DNA of 64,000 bases, taken from positions 1,012,001 through 1,076,000 of the forward strand of contig CM048552.1 of assembly GCA_026413225.1 (NCBI GenBank), given 5' to 3'. Made by a program: the position numbers and the translations under genes. The stretch comes from Otis tarda (Eukaryota; Chordata; Aves; Otidiformes; Otididae). Below are positions 1 through 14,500 of this stretch, in pieces. Every line of letters begins with the position of its first letter. The first letter of the stretch is position 1. Under the pieces are notes generated by a model. That model was given only the letters and a program-made list of their open reading frames with translations. It made no database searches and had not been told where the DNA came from.

Positions 1-58
1 CTTTTCTTTCCTCTTTTCTTTCCTCTTTTCTTTCCTCTTTTCTTTTCTCTTTCCCTAA
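1..58. repeat. Polypyrimidine simple repeat (CTTTTCTTTCCT)n
   Basis: The window opens inside a run of C and T only, built from repeats of CTTTTCTTTCCT. It is a simple microsatellite, most likely within DENND6B intron 1, and its left end is outside the window. Confidence 0.85.
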
Positions 59-2548
59 AATGCTGAGCACACATCTCCAAGTGAAACACACACTCACCAT
101 ATCTTAAACTTGGACCCACGGAGCAGCTAGGAGCCGTCAGTATTCACTTCTGGTCTGCTCTGTTGCAGAAAGGCCTCCCAGAAAAGGCAGCGGGAGAATT
201 CGAAGTCTGTCTTGACTCTTGAACTTAAGTTTAGATCATCAGCAAGCTTTGCAGAAAGCACGGTGCTGTGAGATTCCTGAGCTTCTTGATGAATCAGCGT
301 CACATGCCCAGGTCTGCTCTTCCTGGTCTATCCGTTACTACCTGGGAATGAACGAACTAAATGTTTGTGTGATCATTAAATTAGTCATAACCACGAGAAT
401 TTATTCAGTCACTAATGCAAAAAAATAGCAAGCAGAGAAGTGTGTCTCCTCCTGTGGCGTCGTTGTAATGCATCCCTTCATGCTTCATCGTCTGCGAAGC
501 CTTCCTTCTCTCGCCGTGCCTTAATGTGCTGCCTCGTCGCTGTAACTTGTCTGTGAGAATTTTGCTCCTGTATTTTTGTAGCTTTCATCCTTCAGAGAAG
601 CTTTAACCGAAGGCTAATCCGCGTAATTTTTAATTGTTCGTTTGGCTGGCGCTCTGAAGCTGGTTAGATGACCTTGCCAAGGAATCAGTGGGGAATTGTT
701 CGAGCAAAGCGAGCGAGCCCAGTGAACTTCCAGCGCCCTGGCGCGGTGCCACCCTTGCTATTAATAGCCTGGTAAGAGGAGTCGAGCGCTGAAGAGAGCT
801 CCTGATGCGAGTACCAGATGACTCGCGCGCTGACCCGGCGCAGTCACTGCCTGCGAGCTGCAGAGCTGCGATGGGCAGATCTCCATTTCCCAGTCGTTCC
901 GTGCTAGTTGCTCTCTCATCCGCTGATTTAAAGGCACCTGCGATTTCTGCGTTTCCCGAGCAGTAAGCGCTAGAGGGGCTGTGTAGGTTACTCCTGCAGC
1001 TTTGTAAGTACTCCAGTTTCTGTCCTCTGCCCAGTGCCACGTGACACTGGTGATTGCTGGAGCTGTGTCGTTTCTCCCTTCTCGGTCTGAGTGTTTCTGT
1101 AGCGGATCTTGCCCGTGGATCTTGCCCGCAGTTCTGCCCTCAGCCCTGACCTGGGAAGCCTTGCCTTGAGCTCTCTTTTATTGGGTCACGGTAAACGCAG
1201 AAGCCGTGTTATCAGCATTTACAGAGCTCAGCTGCAAAGCCTGAGTCTTTAACTAGATGCTTTCAAATTCTTGACGACCTGCCCTGTCTGAAATGCTGGA
1301 TGATAAATGGGGTGTAACACCATTCAGCTGTCGCTGGTATGCTGACAAAGCATGGATCTTCAAGCCTCTGCCAGACTCACCTTTTTCTGTACAAAATAAA
1401 CCTGGGCTTGTCTTTCTAACAACAGATCTCAAAGCAGAGGGGCTAAACCAGAGCTCCAAACCCTCTCAGACTCCTCCTGCTGCCCAGTCTCTGCTTTTTG
1501 GTCACTGTGAACAGCGTCTCTAGCTGACCAGTCACCCAGGGCTGCTAAATAATTGTTTTCACTCTGGAGGCTAGGATACGGACCCAAGTCTGCGTCTACC
1601 ACCAGACTTCGTATTGTTTGCTGTACGTAGGAGATGGAGTACGTAGGAGATGATCTCTTCCCGCAGCTAAAACCTCTGTCCAGACTGTCTGATTGGTGCT
1701 GCCTCCTCTCCTCTGCCCTTGAGGACAGTGATCTTGCCCTGCCTGGGTCTTTGCAGAACCTTGCTGCAAAGGGTGCTCCCCAGCCACGGCTGCTAGCGCT
1801 CGCTGTGCCATCCTCCAGGGACTCCTCTTTCTGTCCCTCATCGCATCTACACATTGCTCCGTTCCTAAAGCCGGTCTTAGTCTGTCCCTGCCGTCTGTCT
1901 GCTCATGGCATTGCTGTGAAATCTGCTTTTACCTCTTGGCAGCTCCTCACTCCTTCAGAATATTTGATGGGCTTAGTGACTTGTGACTTTTTAGCAGGAT
2001 TTAAAAAATCAAAATAAAAAGTTACCCTCCTAGCAACAACTAGAAATACACAAAGTCCAAAGCTTTCTGCATAGGACATTATTTTGCGCAATTTTAAAAC
2101 TTGTATTTAGGTGAAAATTGTATATTAATGCTTTCCTGGCTTGGAGAGTAAGTATACGTTAACATCGCTTCGAGCAGCACTGGAATAGTCCTCTCCTGCC
2201 TGCTTTAGAGAAAACAGGTGTTTGCACACCAGGAATCTGCGCAGAGGAGTTAGCAACAGGGCGGTGGGGCCGTTCGTTCACCGGGCTATCAACTCTCAAG
2301 CTAAAATCTGAGGAAAATGTAAGCCATTTGGTCTGGCTCCAGGTCTGCTAGAACAAATCCAGATCCTGTGCCGGGTTCCGTGCGGTGGGCTCTTGGCAGT
2401 CAGATGTTAGCTGGGCAGATGTACCTTCTCGTGGGGTATCTTACTTTGGGAAAAATGAGGCGCTTGTATGGAAGCAGTGGTTGTAGATCTGTGCAGAAGT
2501 CACAGAGGAAACGAGTGGTTGACGTACTGCCCCTGGTCTCTTTTGCAG
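59..2548 (+). other. Probable DENND6B intron 1, no exon recognised
   Basis: No coding exon with family similarity is visible here. The next exon (2549) begins with the codons for LVYP, which in the human protein follow the GQALE end of the first coding exon. That first exon, carrying the N-terminal longin-like part, is therefore expected left of the window. The sequence is AT-richer than the right-hand three quarters of the window. Confidence 0.6.
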
Positions 2549-5500
2549 TTGGTGTATCCTTATGACTTCAGACTAACAGAGAAAGAGGTAATAACTTTTT
2601 TTTTTTCCTCTTTTCCCTGCTTTTAAAGATCCCGAGCAGCGGTAATGGAGGTTTTCTTACCGTGTCTTTGTGTTTGTTGCAGAAAACCAGTATCTGCTAC
2701 TTGTCCTTCCCAGACTCCTACTCAGGTAGGTGGCGTCTGCTGGCCCCGCCTGCAGCCTGTGGGATGGTTCGTTGCCGTTGTGAACGAAACGGGGTCGCGA
2801 TGGGAAGAGTGAGTCATCGCCTCTGACGCAGCAGAGACCGATGGCCTCCGTCTTCTAGAACGGTGACACCGAGGAGCTCCCGGCCCTTAGGTCTGAGCAA
2901 AGAGGCTTCTTGTCATTTTGATTGCTCTCTGGATATGGAATCTGCGATCTAGAGGGTGACAGGACAGTTTCTTGACCGTGTTGCACACTCATGCTTCACC
3001 CCTGCCAATAAAATATAAAAAATAGTCACGAGGGGTGGTTTCCCTGGGTTTGCAGCTGTCGACTGTCGGCGTTTCTGTGTTTGAGTGAAGTGCTCAGTGA
3101 AGAGAAATAGAAGGGGAGAGGATGCTTTCACAGCAGAAGTTTTCCCAAAGCTTAGTCCATGAATCAGAAAGGTGGCACTAAGAAATAAGCATGTTAATTC
3201 ATCCCAGAACCTGTTTCTTGAAGATTGGGTCCTGACTGTTAGATTTCTACAGCTTTGCCCAGTTTAGTTTTAAATGTTTTTAAGGATGTACTTTCACTGG
3301 TTTCTCAGAGCTTAGTGAACACTCAGGCTAAGTGTCCCTTTTATTTAAGTAAATTAAATTAAGTAAAATAAAGTAAATTATGTACCAGTAGTAGTATCTT
3401 CATAACATACACGGCAGTCTTTACTCTTCCTTGGAGCACAGCACCTGCAAACCGTGGGAAGGGAGTGTGTCCTCTCACCCCGTTGTGGTGCCTTCATCCG
3501 GTTAGCCTTGGATGTTGTTCAGTGAGCTTAGTGCGCTCAACTCGTCCCTCGTCACTGACCTCTCTGTGCGTACTCAGCCCTACTCCTCCTGGTGACAACT
3601 CCTGAGGACTTCTGCTGAAAACTCCTGCTTCTTCTTTTTTCCTGCTGTAGGAAGTATTCTTGGTGGGGAGGGGTGAGCAGTGTGGTGTGAGCTGGGAGGT
3701 GCCCCCCTGTCCTGCTTGTCTAGGTCACTTGCTGGAACTGTTGTGCAGGGGATTGGCGTTAAAATCCGCGTTTGTGTGCTCTTGGGGTAAGGCTGTCTGT
3801 GGGTTTTTCAGTCGGGTGGATAAAAGGCGGTAGCTGCAGCTGCGCAGGATAGATGATACCGGCCCGTAGCTGTAAATTTCCCAGGTGGCCTGGCAAGGTT
3901 TAGCCTGATGGTACCAGTTCTTGTGTTCAGCTGTGTGCTCTTCTGTCAAGCAGTGGGGTTTTGGCGTTTCTTTATGCTGTTACTTCCATTTAATTTCCAG
4001 AATTCCTTGTAAATCAGCGTCCCTGTCTCTGTCAGCATTTTGGACTTAACCAGTTTCCAGCTTTCTCTTCACTGAAACTTCTTCCTGAGCGTCCGTGATC
4101 TTCTCTGTCTCAGGTGGTCTGGGAGATACTCAATTTAGCTTCCGCCTCCGTCAGTCTGGGGGACAGAGGACCACTCATTACGAGGACGATGGCGAGTACA
4201 ATAGAGAAGCACCCCTTACGCTGCAGGTCAGTTGCGTTTCAATGCGCTACTTATACCTCCTAAGCAAGCAGTAGTGCTGTTAGGTTAAAATCCAAATACG
4301 AGTTATTCTAATAATTCTGCCCCCAGATTAGAGCAGTGGTCGTGCCGAGCTGCAGCGAAAAGATGAACGGTGGCACGCAGGTGACATCCAGCAGAGCACA
4401 GAGGTGCCTGTGCATGTACTGAGCAGCGAGATGAGAATATCCTTGTCACAGTAAATGAGATGTTTGCCCCTTTTGTTGAGGGATGACGGTTCTTTTCATT
4501 TATTGCAGGATGTATGTAGATAAAACCAGCTGGAATAATTGGCGTGCTGCAGATCCACGCTTTGCCTTGCTATATGTGGGCCATACCCAAGCACTAATAT
4601 CAGGAGTGTCCGTTAATTGTTTTTCCATCAATGAGCTGTCCGTTTCACGCGGAGAAGGGATGTGCTGAGCACTGTTGCTGCTTTTAATTGAGCAGATGGC
4701 GTCGGATCAACTTGTCCTCTTCTGCTTTCTCCTTTGAGATGCTGCTTCCTGTGCATGTGCCTTTTTAACACCTCTGCAGTCCTTTTGTGATACGCAATCC
4801 AGAAATGGATTCCTGGTCTCAGGGGGAGTAGGAGGGTTTCTTTTCTTAAATTCTAGTCTAGAGGTTTTTCAGCTTGCGTACATTTTTACTGCTTTGCAGC
4901 AATTGGTAGAAGGACACAGCCTCACAGATTCACTTGGCTGTAAAGAAGTGAGGATTCTGTTGTGGAAAGTGGAAGTCCTGGATTCTGTTGTGGAAACATA
5001 ATATTTGGGAAGAGAAAGGTGCTTAAACCGCTGGGACTGTGGGGCTTCAAAAAATGATACTAAGGATGGTCTTTGTGTTTGGTCCTTCTTCCTTGACGTC
5101 TGTGGGAACTTAGAAGACACAGCGTGTTTGAAATGATCGCTGGGGATTGGGGTTATATCTGAGCAAAGTCTGCCCGGTACTGCCTTAAATGCCTGACTGA
5201 AGAGGAATGCAGCAGTAGAGGACATCTCCTCTCAGGAGATGATGTATTCCTTCCTCAACAATACGTTATCCTCTAGCTGGCGAGGAAAACTGACAGGCCC
5301 AGCACATCAGTGGCAGCACTGGGTGCCAGGATGAGCTCGGGTTGGCTCAGCTGGTCCTATTAGTGGAAACCTCAATTAACCCTTTAGGTGATGGCCCTGA
5401 AGGTGCCTCAGAGAGGGGCTAGTGCAAAGTGCTACCCAGAGGCTGTAATATTTTGTGAATTTAGTTGTATCTCCTCTCTATCTTCCCGTTTGGCAACTCT

Positions 5501-8500
5501 CCCAGATAGCTGAGCGTGGATAGCTTTGGTAGAGAGGAGGGAGCGCTGTACTTGTGTCCCGGCAGGAGCGAGGTGTCTTGCTTGGTCAGTGGCTGGAGGG
5601 AGTTTGTCGGTAGTGGTAATGGCTTTGTTAATAAGAGCACTGTCGTTCTCTTGCAGCGGGAGTCAGCTCATTACTTCGGTTACGTGTACTTCAGGCAAGT
5701 CAAGGACAGCTCGATGAAGAGAGGCTATTTTCAGAAGGTAGGTACTGAAACCAGATAGCTTGCTACTCTCAGCGGGTGCGGAGCTGTAAAAAGGCACCTA
5801 TCCGTAGCTGTAAAATTGCTTCCTACATGACGCCCACAGTGTTTCTGCAGGAAACAGCAAAGGTCGGGGAGAACGGGAATATGTGGAAAGTGCGATTCCA
5901 AACAAACCTGGATGCGGTTGCCATGGTGTGCCAATCACATGCGCGGTGACCTGCTGGCTGAGTCATGAGGTCCCGAAGTGCTCGAACGTTTGCTTCGCTC
6001 TGTGCTCTGGTGTCACAGACAGTGAGAAGATATACTTCATTACTGCAGTCTGCGCTACTTACATCTTAACCTACTCTTCTTTTTGCATTAATCTTTATTC
6101 TCCCTGGTAGCCATCTGGGACTGGGTTTCCTGCTGGGCTGATTGCTTCTACCTAGGAGCATTGACACTGCCGGGGCCTCAGCAGCCTTGTCTCTTGTCAT
6201 AAATTCATTTGGCACAGGCACTGGAGAAAATAATATGAACTGCATGCTTATTTCAGCGTAAATACGCCAAGTGCTTTGTATTATTCAGACAGATAGTTAT
6301 GGTCACTGTGAAAGAGAGTGAAATTTCAGACTTCTAGAGAAGGAAAATATTTCATTTTGATGCCAAGGTCCATTTTTCTCCATGGGTCCGTGGAATTACC
6401 CTTTCAGTGGTTTTTTTTTCACAACAAAAGATAAAATATCATCCTCTCAAACAACTGAACTTTGAACACCTGCTCTTCAAAGAGCAGTGCTTCGTGGTAG
6501 ATCAGTCAGGTAACTCGCTGGAAGATGGGGACACCAGTCCGTCCCAGCAGTCACCTGACCTGCTGTGCTCGCTCCCCGCCATCTCTAGGCAGGGACACAG
6601 AGTTTCTTTCAAAGAGACGTGCTAATACACAAAGGAGTTTCATCACCTGCTAAAGCAGTGGATTGATCACGCAAAAAGCTGGAGGATTAGGGAGACTGGA
6701 CAGCGCGAGGACCTGCTGAGCAGATATCTATACCAGGCTGATGTGCTTGCTCTTTGGGAGGCGTACAAAAGTAGTGGGCACATCGAATGCCGCAGTGAAG
6801 TATGTTGTCATGCTTGGATGGGGTTTTTTAACGTAAAATTTTGCGTTGGAAAGGAGGTGTTTAAATGACTATTGTGGAAATTTTCAGTGGTTCCTAATTA
6901 ATGTATTCATTAATGAGTAGAGGAAGAGAATAATTAGCATAGTAATGAAAACTCCCAGTGGGCTGAGTTGGAAAAGTTGTAAAAAATAGTGTTGCATTTC
7001 ATAAAGAAGCATTAGAAGGAAGCCAGAACAGCAACAAAAAGGCATTGCCGGAAACAGATCAGCATGATTTCAAGTTGCTTTGTTTCATCTTCCCCAAAAT
7101 TCCTTTATTTTGTTTATCTACCTAATTTCAGCTTCAACCATCTGTTCCTTTGCACTTGTCTGTCTGAAACGGTTGTTTTGGTGGCTTGGAACCTATCAGC
7201 AATTTATTTTTATTTTTCCTCCAGATGAGCTTTTGCTAGGTCACAAACTCGGCCCTGTTAGGTGCAGTGGCTCCCTGGTAGAAGCTGCCAGCTGTGCTTA
7301 TTCCTTAAACCAAAAACTCCCTGCCTGTGTGGATACCCAGGGTCTCCCAAAGCCTGAGGGTTCAACGACTAGGTAGCTAGCAAGGATTCCATCAATAAAA
7401 GCGCTGCTTTTGAGCTCTTTCGTGGTTTTGATGTTGGTTTTTGAGTGTAGCCTTCTAGTAAGCAGTGTAAGTATATGCAGTGCTAGAAATGATCGCGTCA
7501 GGGGTCTGTGACTCTTCAATGTGCTTTTTTCCAGTCTTTGGTGCTGGTGTCACGCCTTCCCTATGTGAACTTGTTCCAGTCCTTGCTGCAGCTGATTGCT
7601 CCGGAATACTTTGACAAGCTGGAGCCGTGCCTGGAGGCAGGTGAGCCGTCAGATCCGGGAGGGATGGTTTGCATACTGAAATCTTTCAGAGGTTTTATCA
7701 GGAAGTTCTTGAAAGACAGCTGAAATGCTCCAAATTAGTTCATTCTGGAACAAATTCCAACAGGGAAAAACTTTTCATCCAAGTGGTTGGGTTGTCAAAA
7801 TTATAAGCAGCTGTGAGGTGTGCAGTAATGGGAAATGTCTGACAACCTGAATGGATTACGCTGTCGGTTTTGCATACAGTGTATTCCCAGGGAGAGGAGA
7901 AAACTGCTAATGCAGACATCTCTGTCTAGGCCTTTGCTGCACTGTTAAACTTGATCATGATTTATCAGCAGTACAGTGCTGCTGGGCCTGCTCTGGAAGC
8001 AGTGGTGCAGGCATAAGTCTGGTGTCTGGCCTAAGCCTGCACAATTATTTGATGCAGTGTTTGTCTGCAACTGGCCAGGGGGACACGCGAGCTGGGAATG
8101 AGCGATAATTGAGTTGGCAGAACTGCTGAATTACCTGTATTGACCTCCAGATTAAACGCTTTCCCTTGCCTGTGTCCCTGCAGTGTGCAATGAGATTGAT
8201 CAGTGGCCGCCTCCCGTGCCGGGACAGACCCTGAACCTGCCCGTGATGGGAGTTGTCATGCAGGTACTTGTTGCTGATGGTCTGTGCGCAACAGCAGGCT
8301 GAGGCAGCCTGGGAAGGGGAACACGTATCCCCTTCTCTTCTGGCTGTTAAAACTGCTTTTTACTCTAGATTCCTTCTCTTTATTCCTAACCTCTGTACAA
8401 TTAGAACTGATAATTGAGGAAGCTTTCTCACGTGGATTATTGTTAGGAAAGAAAGCAAAGGGTGCGTGCATGCTAACTGACTCCATCTCCCTGGATAATC

Positions 8501-11500
8501 TGTCCGTATCTGTCATCTAGGTGAGAATCCCGTCACGGGTGGATAAGCCAGGATCGAGCCCAGCGAAGCAGTTCAATCAAGAGGTGAGGTGCAGCGTGGT
8601 GTGACACAAGCCAGTGGTGAGCAGAATCTAGGCTGCTGAGGAAGGAGGGTGGAGAAGAGCTGGAACTGTTTCAGCCTTACCCTGTTTGAAAACACTTTGG
8701 CCTGGGATTAGTGTGGTTTAAGCTACCTGTCGAGTTCAGACTGCACTCTCTCTTGCCTGTGTCTTTCAGACAGGTCTCTCTGCGCAGAACTGGTGTGCTT
8801 CAAGTTCTGCATTTGCATTTTCTCACAGGTTTTGTTCACCTAGCCTTTCCTGGGAATTCATGCGTAGGTGGTACCGTAGTTTTCTCTGTTGTTTTGCAGC
8901 ATTTGCTGTCTGAGCATCTTTACTGCTTTTATTCAGCTTTGATTTTGATTCTTGTTCATTGGATTTTTTTCCCTTTTTCTCCCATATTACCAAACCTTAC
9001 TGTCTCTATCTGTATCTTAAACTCTGCCTCGCACCAGAGGAAAGTCTAGAAAATAAAGGAGCAGACACAGGAAGCCTTTCACATCTTGAAAAGAAGGGAT
9101 TCTTGGTTATCTTCTAGCAAAGGAAATTCATTTGGACTTGAACGCTCAATCCAGTTCTGTTCCTGGCTCATATCTCTTAAGTGTTAACTTTATTCTCTTC
9201 TTTTTATGCTTAGTGTAGAGGGAGCAACTTTGTGATTGATGTGGTCAGTTTAGATGGCATTTCAGTGAGGATGCTTCCATTTACTAACAATTTGGGGTTT
9301 GTTTTTTTCCCCTCCTCATTTAGAATCTGTTACCAGCCCCACTGGTTCTCCCCAGTATCCATGAACTGGACCTCTTCAGGTGAGAGCCACCATCCCTGCA
9401 ACCTCCTCCTTTCCATCTGCTTTTCCTGCTGATAGCATCCTATAAATCGTAGGTACAGCAAAAATGTCAAACGAGAAATCAAAAATTACTGCTTTGCAGC
9501 GTGTCATATAGAAGACTGGGCTTGCAGAGCTTGTGGGGCGTTTAAACCCGTGTGCAGTGCCCCTAACAACCCCTGTCCCCTGCTTAGAGGAGGGTTTCTT
9601 TTCTTCACCTCGGCTGGGGATCAGCTTAAGCTCTGAAGCATGCATGTTGTGTATCTGCATCAAACATTTCAGCGTTGTAGGTGCTGTGCTAATAGATGTA
9701 CGTCTGCTGTAATCCACGTGCATTTTCCTTTGCTGAGATGAAAAGACATCCTGAGAGCAATGTGATCAGCAGGTTGCTGTACAGGGCTGAAGGCATTTCC
9801 TTTAAACACGTATAAAATGGTTGAGCGACAGCACGTTGTAAAGACACACGTGTAAAGACACATGGCATTCAGGTGTGGGACGCTAAACATCAGTCCTGGA
9901 TTTCAGATTCCCTGACAGAAGCACATCTGGGTAGGCTTAGGTGCAATAACTGTGTCTGTTCTTTTCTGAACTGCTTTTCTAACCTCATTCTTCCTTTCAC
10001 TGACAGATGTTTCCAGCCAGTGCTAATTCACATCCAGATGTTGTGGGAGCTGATGTTACTAGGAGAGCCGGTTGTTGTAATGGCACCGTCCCCTACAGTT
10101 TCTTCAGAAATGGTCCTGGCACTTACCAGGTAATGCCCGCAAATTCTGAGATACAGGTAACGAGAATCATGAATTCTGGCAGTTTTTCTCTTTCGGATCC
10201 TCTCTTCTGCCCAGTTGATTGTTTTAGATTTAGTTTGCCTATGAAAGCATGTAAGACAAATAGCATAGCAAGAGAGTCTTGCTCATATTCCACCAGTGGT
10301 AGAGAGGAGTAAAAGTGGATCTCCCGTGCTGGGAATCCTGGAGGTTCATAGCCGTGAGGAGCTTTGTCCCTCAGCTTTGAACTCTGCTTTAGCAAAAAAA
10401 AAAAAAGCCTGGAACTCCTCCAAAGTGTTACCTCTGGCAGAACAGAACGCTGCTCTGGGACATGAACCTGACGTAAACACGCGTTCCTCCTCTGTGAAGC
10501 TTTTATGGCAGCTATTCTGCCTGTGTTACAGCTGCCTCGCTCCTCTGCGCTACTGCTGTGACTACCGCCCCTATTTTACCATCCACGACAGTGAATTTAA
10601 GGAGTACACCACCAGGACACAAGCTCCGTAAGTAGCCCGGAGACCCTTGCTACCCTCATGCGACCGTCTGTGTGAGGGAAACTGCAAGGTTAGCATCATT
10701 CTGCCTTTTTTTTTTCCTCCCCTCTTTCTAGGCCAAACATTGTTGTGGGAGTCACAAACCCTTTCTTTATCAAAACTCTCCAGCACTGGCCGCACGTTCT
10801 TCGGGTTGGGGAGCTCAGAATGTCAGGTAAGGGTGGAACCAGAGTCCTGTTGTTGCTGGTAGACTTGTTAGAGGCCAGTAGCAAGCTGACAGTTGCAGTG
10901 CTAGCCATCGTTTTACAGATCTTCCTTCCTGGGAGAGCTGAGAAACCACAGGGCGGTCTAGGCTCTGACTCAGTCCATGTGCAGGATGAGCACGAACAAC
11001 GGTGAAGACAAATGATTGAGAGGATAACTTGCTGTCTTTTTTTTCCTGAAGCATTAAGGAAAGAAGTCCTTCCTGAGCAGGAAAGAGAAAACTGTGTAGA
11101 GAAGAACAGAGAGGTGGAGAGAGAGACTCTGATTGCTGTCTGTGAAGGCAGGAAAAGCTCTAGGTTGAGGAGTGGGGCTTTTTGCAATGCCTGCTTAACA
11201 CCTTCCTGTTCCAAAATTTTCGCAGGAAAGTTAGCAGCCGAGAAGGCTTGTGCCAGGGTGGAGTTAAGGGAGGTTTTGATTTCAAGTGTTCAAGTGTAGG
11301 GCTGCATGTTCTCGAGTGCGGATCTCTGCTGTGCGTGCTGTGGCTGTGAGGGCAGGCTCCGCCTCAACTAGCCATTTGATGTCTTCCCACAGGAGACCTG
11401 CCCAAGCAAGTCAAGGTGAAGAAGCTAGCTAAACTAAAGACTCTAGACACAAAACCAGGTATGTCCTTTTATTGGACATCATTTAATTTTAGTTAGTCTT

Positions 11501-14500
11501 CCACGTGGGGGATTTTGCAGGTGTGCGAACATTGCATGCGTCATTTTTTGTGTCTCACAAACGGGCATTTCCGTGTTGGCATCTTCTCACGCGTAATCTG
11601 CTCCGCAGTAGCGGCATCCCCTGTCTCATGCAGGAAGGCTGTACATCTTTGTTCTGAGGTTGAAAAAGCCAATATAAATTAAATTATTTTAGCGTTGGGC
11701 GAGCAGCTTCTGATTTTCTTGGTTTTATGTTATATATCGTACCCGCTTTTTAGATGTGATGGAAGCCAGAGGAGCTTGCTTACCCTAGATACAGCCACCT
11801 CTCACCTAACTGTTCCCCTCGGGCCTAGCCGTAAGCTGACTCCAGTGAGTTATCGCACCGTAAGCTCAGCGTAAGAGGGCCCTTGAGGTAGTTCAGTGTC
11901 CTTTGATCCTGCTGCGAGTACTGGCTGCGTTAGCAATTTCATAATTTTTGTAATTATTTTAAAATAATTTTAGTGATTGTATACACAGAGCGAGCTGTCA
12001 GGGTTTGTGCTAGGAATTTCAGTTCTTAGTATCCCTGCACGGTATAGTAATACATAATCTAGCGCCTCCTCTAGATACACGGGCAAAGATTTGTTTCCAA
12101 CTTCTGGTTTTTTCCTGATTTTGTTTTTTACTTCAACCTAGGGATCTATACTTCTTATAAAACATTCCTTCACAAAGACAAAACCCTGATAAAAAGATTA
12201 TTAAAGGTAAGCACTTTCCACCCTTATCCCATATCCTGTACATCGTTCCGGGAAAGCCGTGCTGACAGCTTGGTTGGAACAGACAAAACTCTCCAAAAGG
12301 AACAGGTTTTTTACACTGTGTGATGATTTACTCAAGCATACTTGGACATGTTTATCATGCCAATTTTAAAATTTTTCACTCAATATTACAGATTAAATGC
12401 TGGGGCTAGTGATAGCCAGGTTGGACGGGGCTGTGAGCAACCTGATCTGGTTGGAGATGTCCCTGCTCCTTGCAGGGGCGTTGGACTGGGTGGGCTTTGA
12501 AGGTCCCTTCCAACACAAACCCTTCTGTGATTCTATGATTCTGTGGTTCCCTAAGTGAGAACAAATGTTATTAAAAAAAAAAAAGTCTGAAAAAACAGAT
12601 TCTATGCAGTGAAATGTGAGTGATACGTTTAACTAGAGAGTGGAATGTGTATTTTGGGCAGTACAGTGTTCCAGACTGCTCTGACCTGGTGCTTATAGCT
12701 GCGGGGTTTGCAAATTCTGCATCTGTCTGCACAACAGAGACAGCACCTCTGTGGACACGCTGCTTGTGCTTGCAGGGCATCCAGCGGAAACGCCCGTCTG
12801 AAGTCCAGAGCGCCCTTTTGAGGCGTCACCTCCTGGAGCTCACCCAGAGTTTCATTATTCCCCTGGTGAGTGGAGCAGAGGCTTGTCCGAGCGGTGCAAA
12901 GGTGAGGGGAGGCGAGCGGGAGGTGATGGAGTGACGGGTTTGCACGTGGCCTCTTCTATTCGCCCGTAGCTGAGCATCTGAAATAGATTCAGAACAGAGA
13001 CGTTTTACTCCATGGAAAGGAACTAAATGTCTCTTGGATGCAAATTTCAGTAACTGGCGTGAAAATCTGCAGGTTGGATATTCAGCACACCGTGCGTAGA
13101 GACAGAGCGTTGTTTCCTGCAATGCAGGAATAGGTGTCCCCTGGTTTTTTGATTTTAATGACAATTCTTTGCTCTTTTCAGCAGGTAGTCAAAGCAGATC
13201 TGTAGGGAAGGGGCAGGAGCCCAAAACATTCCTCTTCCCCTCAAACGCTGGCATGGAACCCATTGCCGGTGTGAAACCCTCCCTCCTGGCTTTGGGAAGC
13301 TTTGCTGCAGAGCGTGAGAGGCCTGTTCGCGTGGTGATCAGCACCTTGAGGCAGATCTTAGCAAATGCTTTCTTTCAAGGCCTTCCCTTTCTAGTCCCGC
13401 TAGAAAGCTGCTGGTGCTTTTGGGCGACCGTCCAGCTGGCCAAGTTTGGCTCCTCCACTTTCTTTTCTACACCGTCTGAGGAGGCAGTACATGGGACAGA
13501 GCATCTTCTCAGGTTCTAGTTCGTCCTGCCAGGTCCCACCTGACCTTTTCTCCCGTGGCACGCTTAGGATTCCTGCAGCATGGTTTTGTGACCTAGCCCC
13601 TGGTAGGCTCATGTAAAATGCAACCATGAAGAAAAAAACCACACAGAGTAGGAGGCTGCTGACAGGGCCTATGGTGCCCTGGAGAAAACCGTCACGCTCA
13701 GTGATCATGCAAGACACTCCTCGATTGTTGTAGCTTTTTTTAATTTTATTTTTTTATGTCATCTTAGGAGCATTATATTGCAAGTCTGATGCCTCTGCAG
13801 AGGGCCATTACTCCGTGGAAGGTATGTTCAGTTTTCCAACCGCTTCTGCTTTCCTTTCACTTTTGGGAATAGTTATGCCATATGCTGGTCACATACTCTA
13901 TACACTGTGTGAACTTCCCTCGTTGAAGGAAGAGGGTCATTACTCCTTTAAAAAAAAAAAACAAAAACCGTTGAGACAAACATTGGGACAGATGCTTCCT
14001 GTTTTGCAGTAAGCTCAGCTACTGTGAATCTAATTTGAATTTTACTAGCCAGGCTGGTTAAGATGTTTATGCCTTTTTCATTCTCTTAGTTACAGTCTGC
14101 CTCGTGCAGCCTCTCCCGTTGTAAATACAGACCTCATTTTCCCCTGGTTTCTTTTGGCTGTTGTGTAATGCGGCCTTTCTGCTGTGCAGAATCCTCCACA
14201 GATCCGTCCTTTCCGGCAGGAAGATTTCCTGAAGACCCTTGAGCACGCTGGTCCCCAACTCACCTGTGTACTTAAAGGGGACTGGCTAGGCCTTTACAGG
14301 TAAGATTTTGGTAACTCCTTGCCTTCTCCCCTTAGCAGCTGGTGCGAGTTACGATGAACATCAAATCCTGAATTACAATTGGGAGCAAAAAGGGAGTTTC
14401 AGAACAGATGGGTCTGAAGAATTCATTGACTAATAGTGGTCAGGAAGAGCATATGCAGGGCAGAATCCATCCTGCGTTTATGTAGTCTTTAAAATGAGTC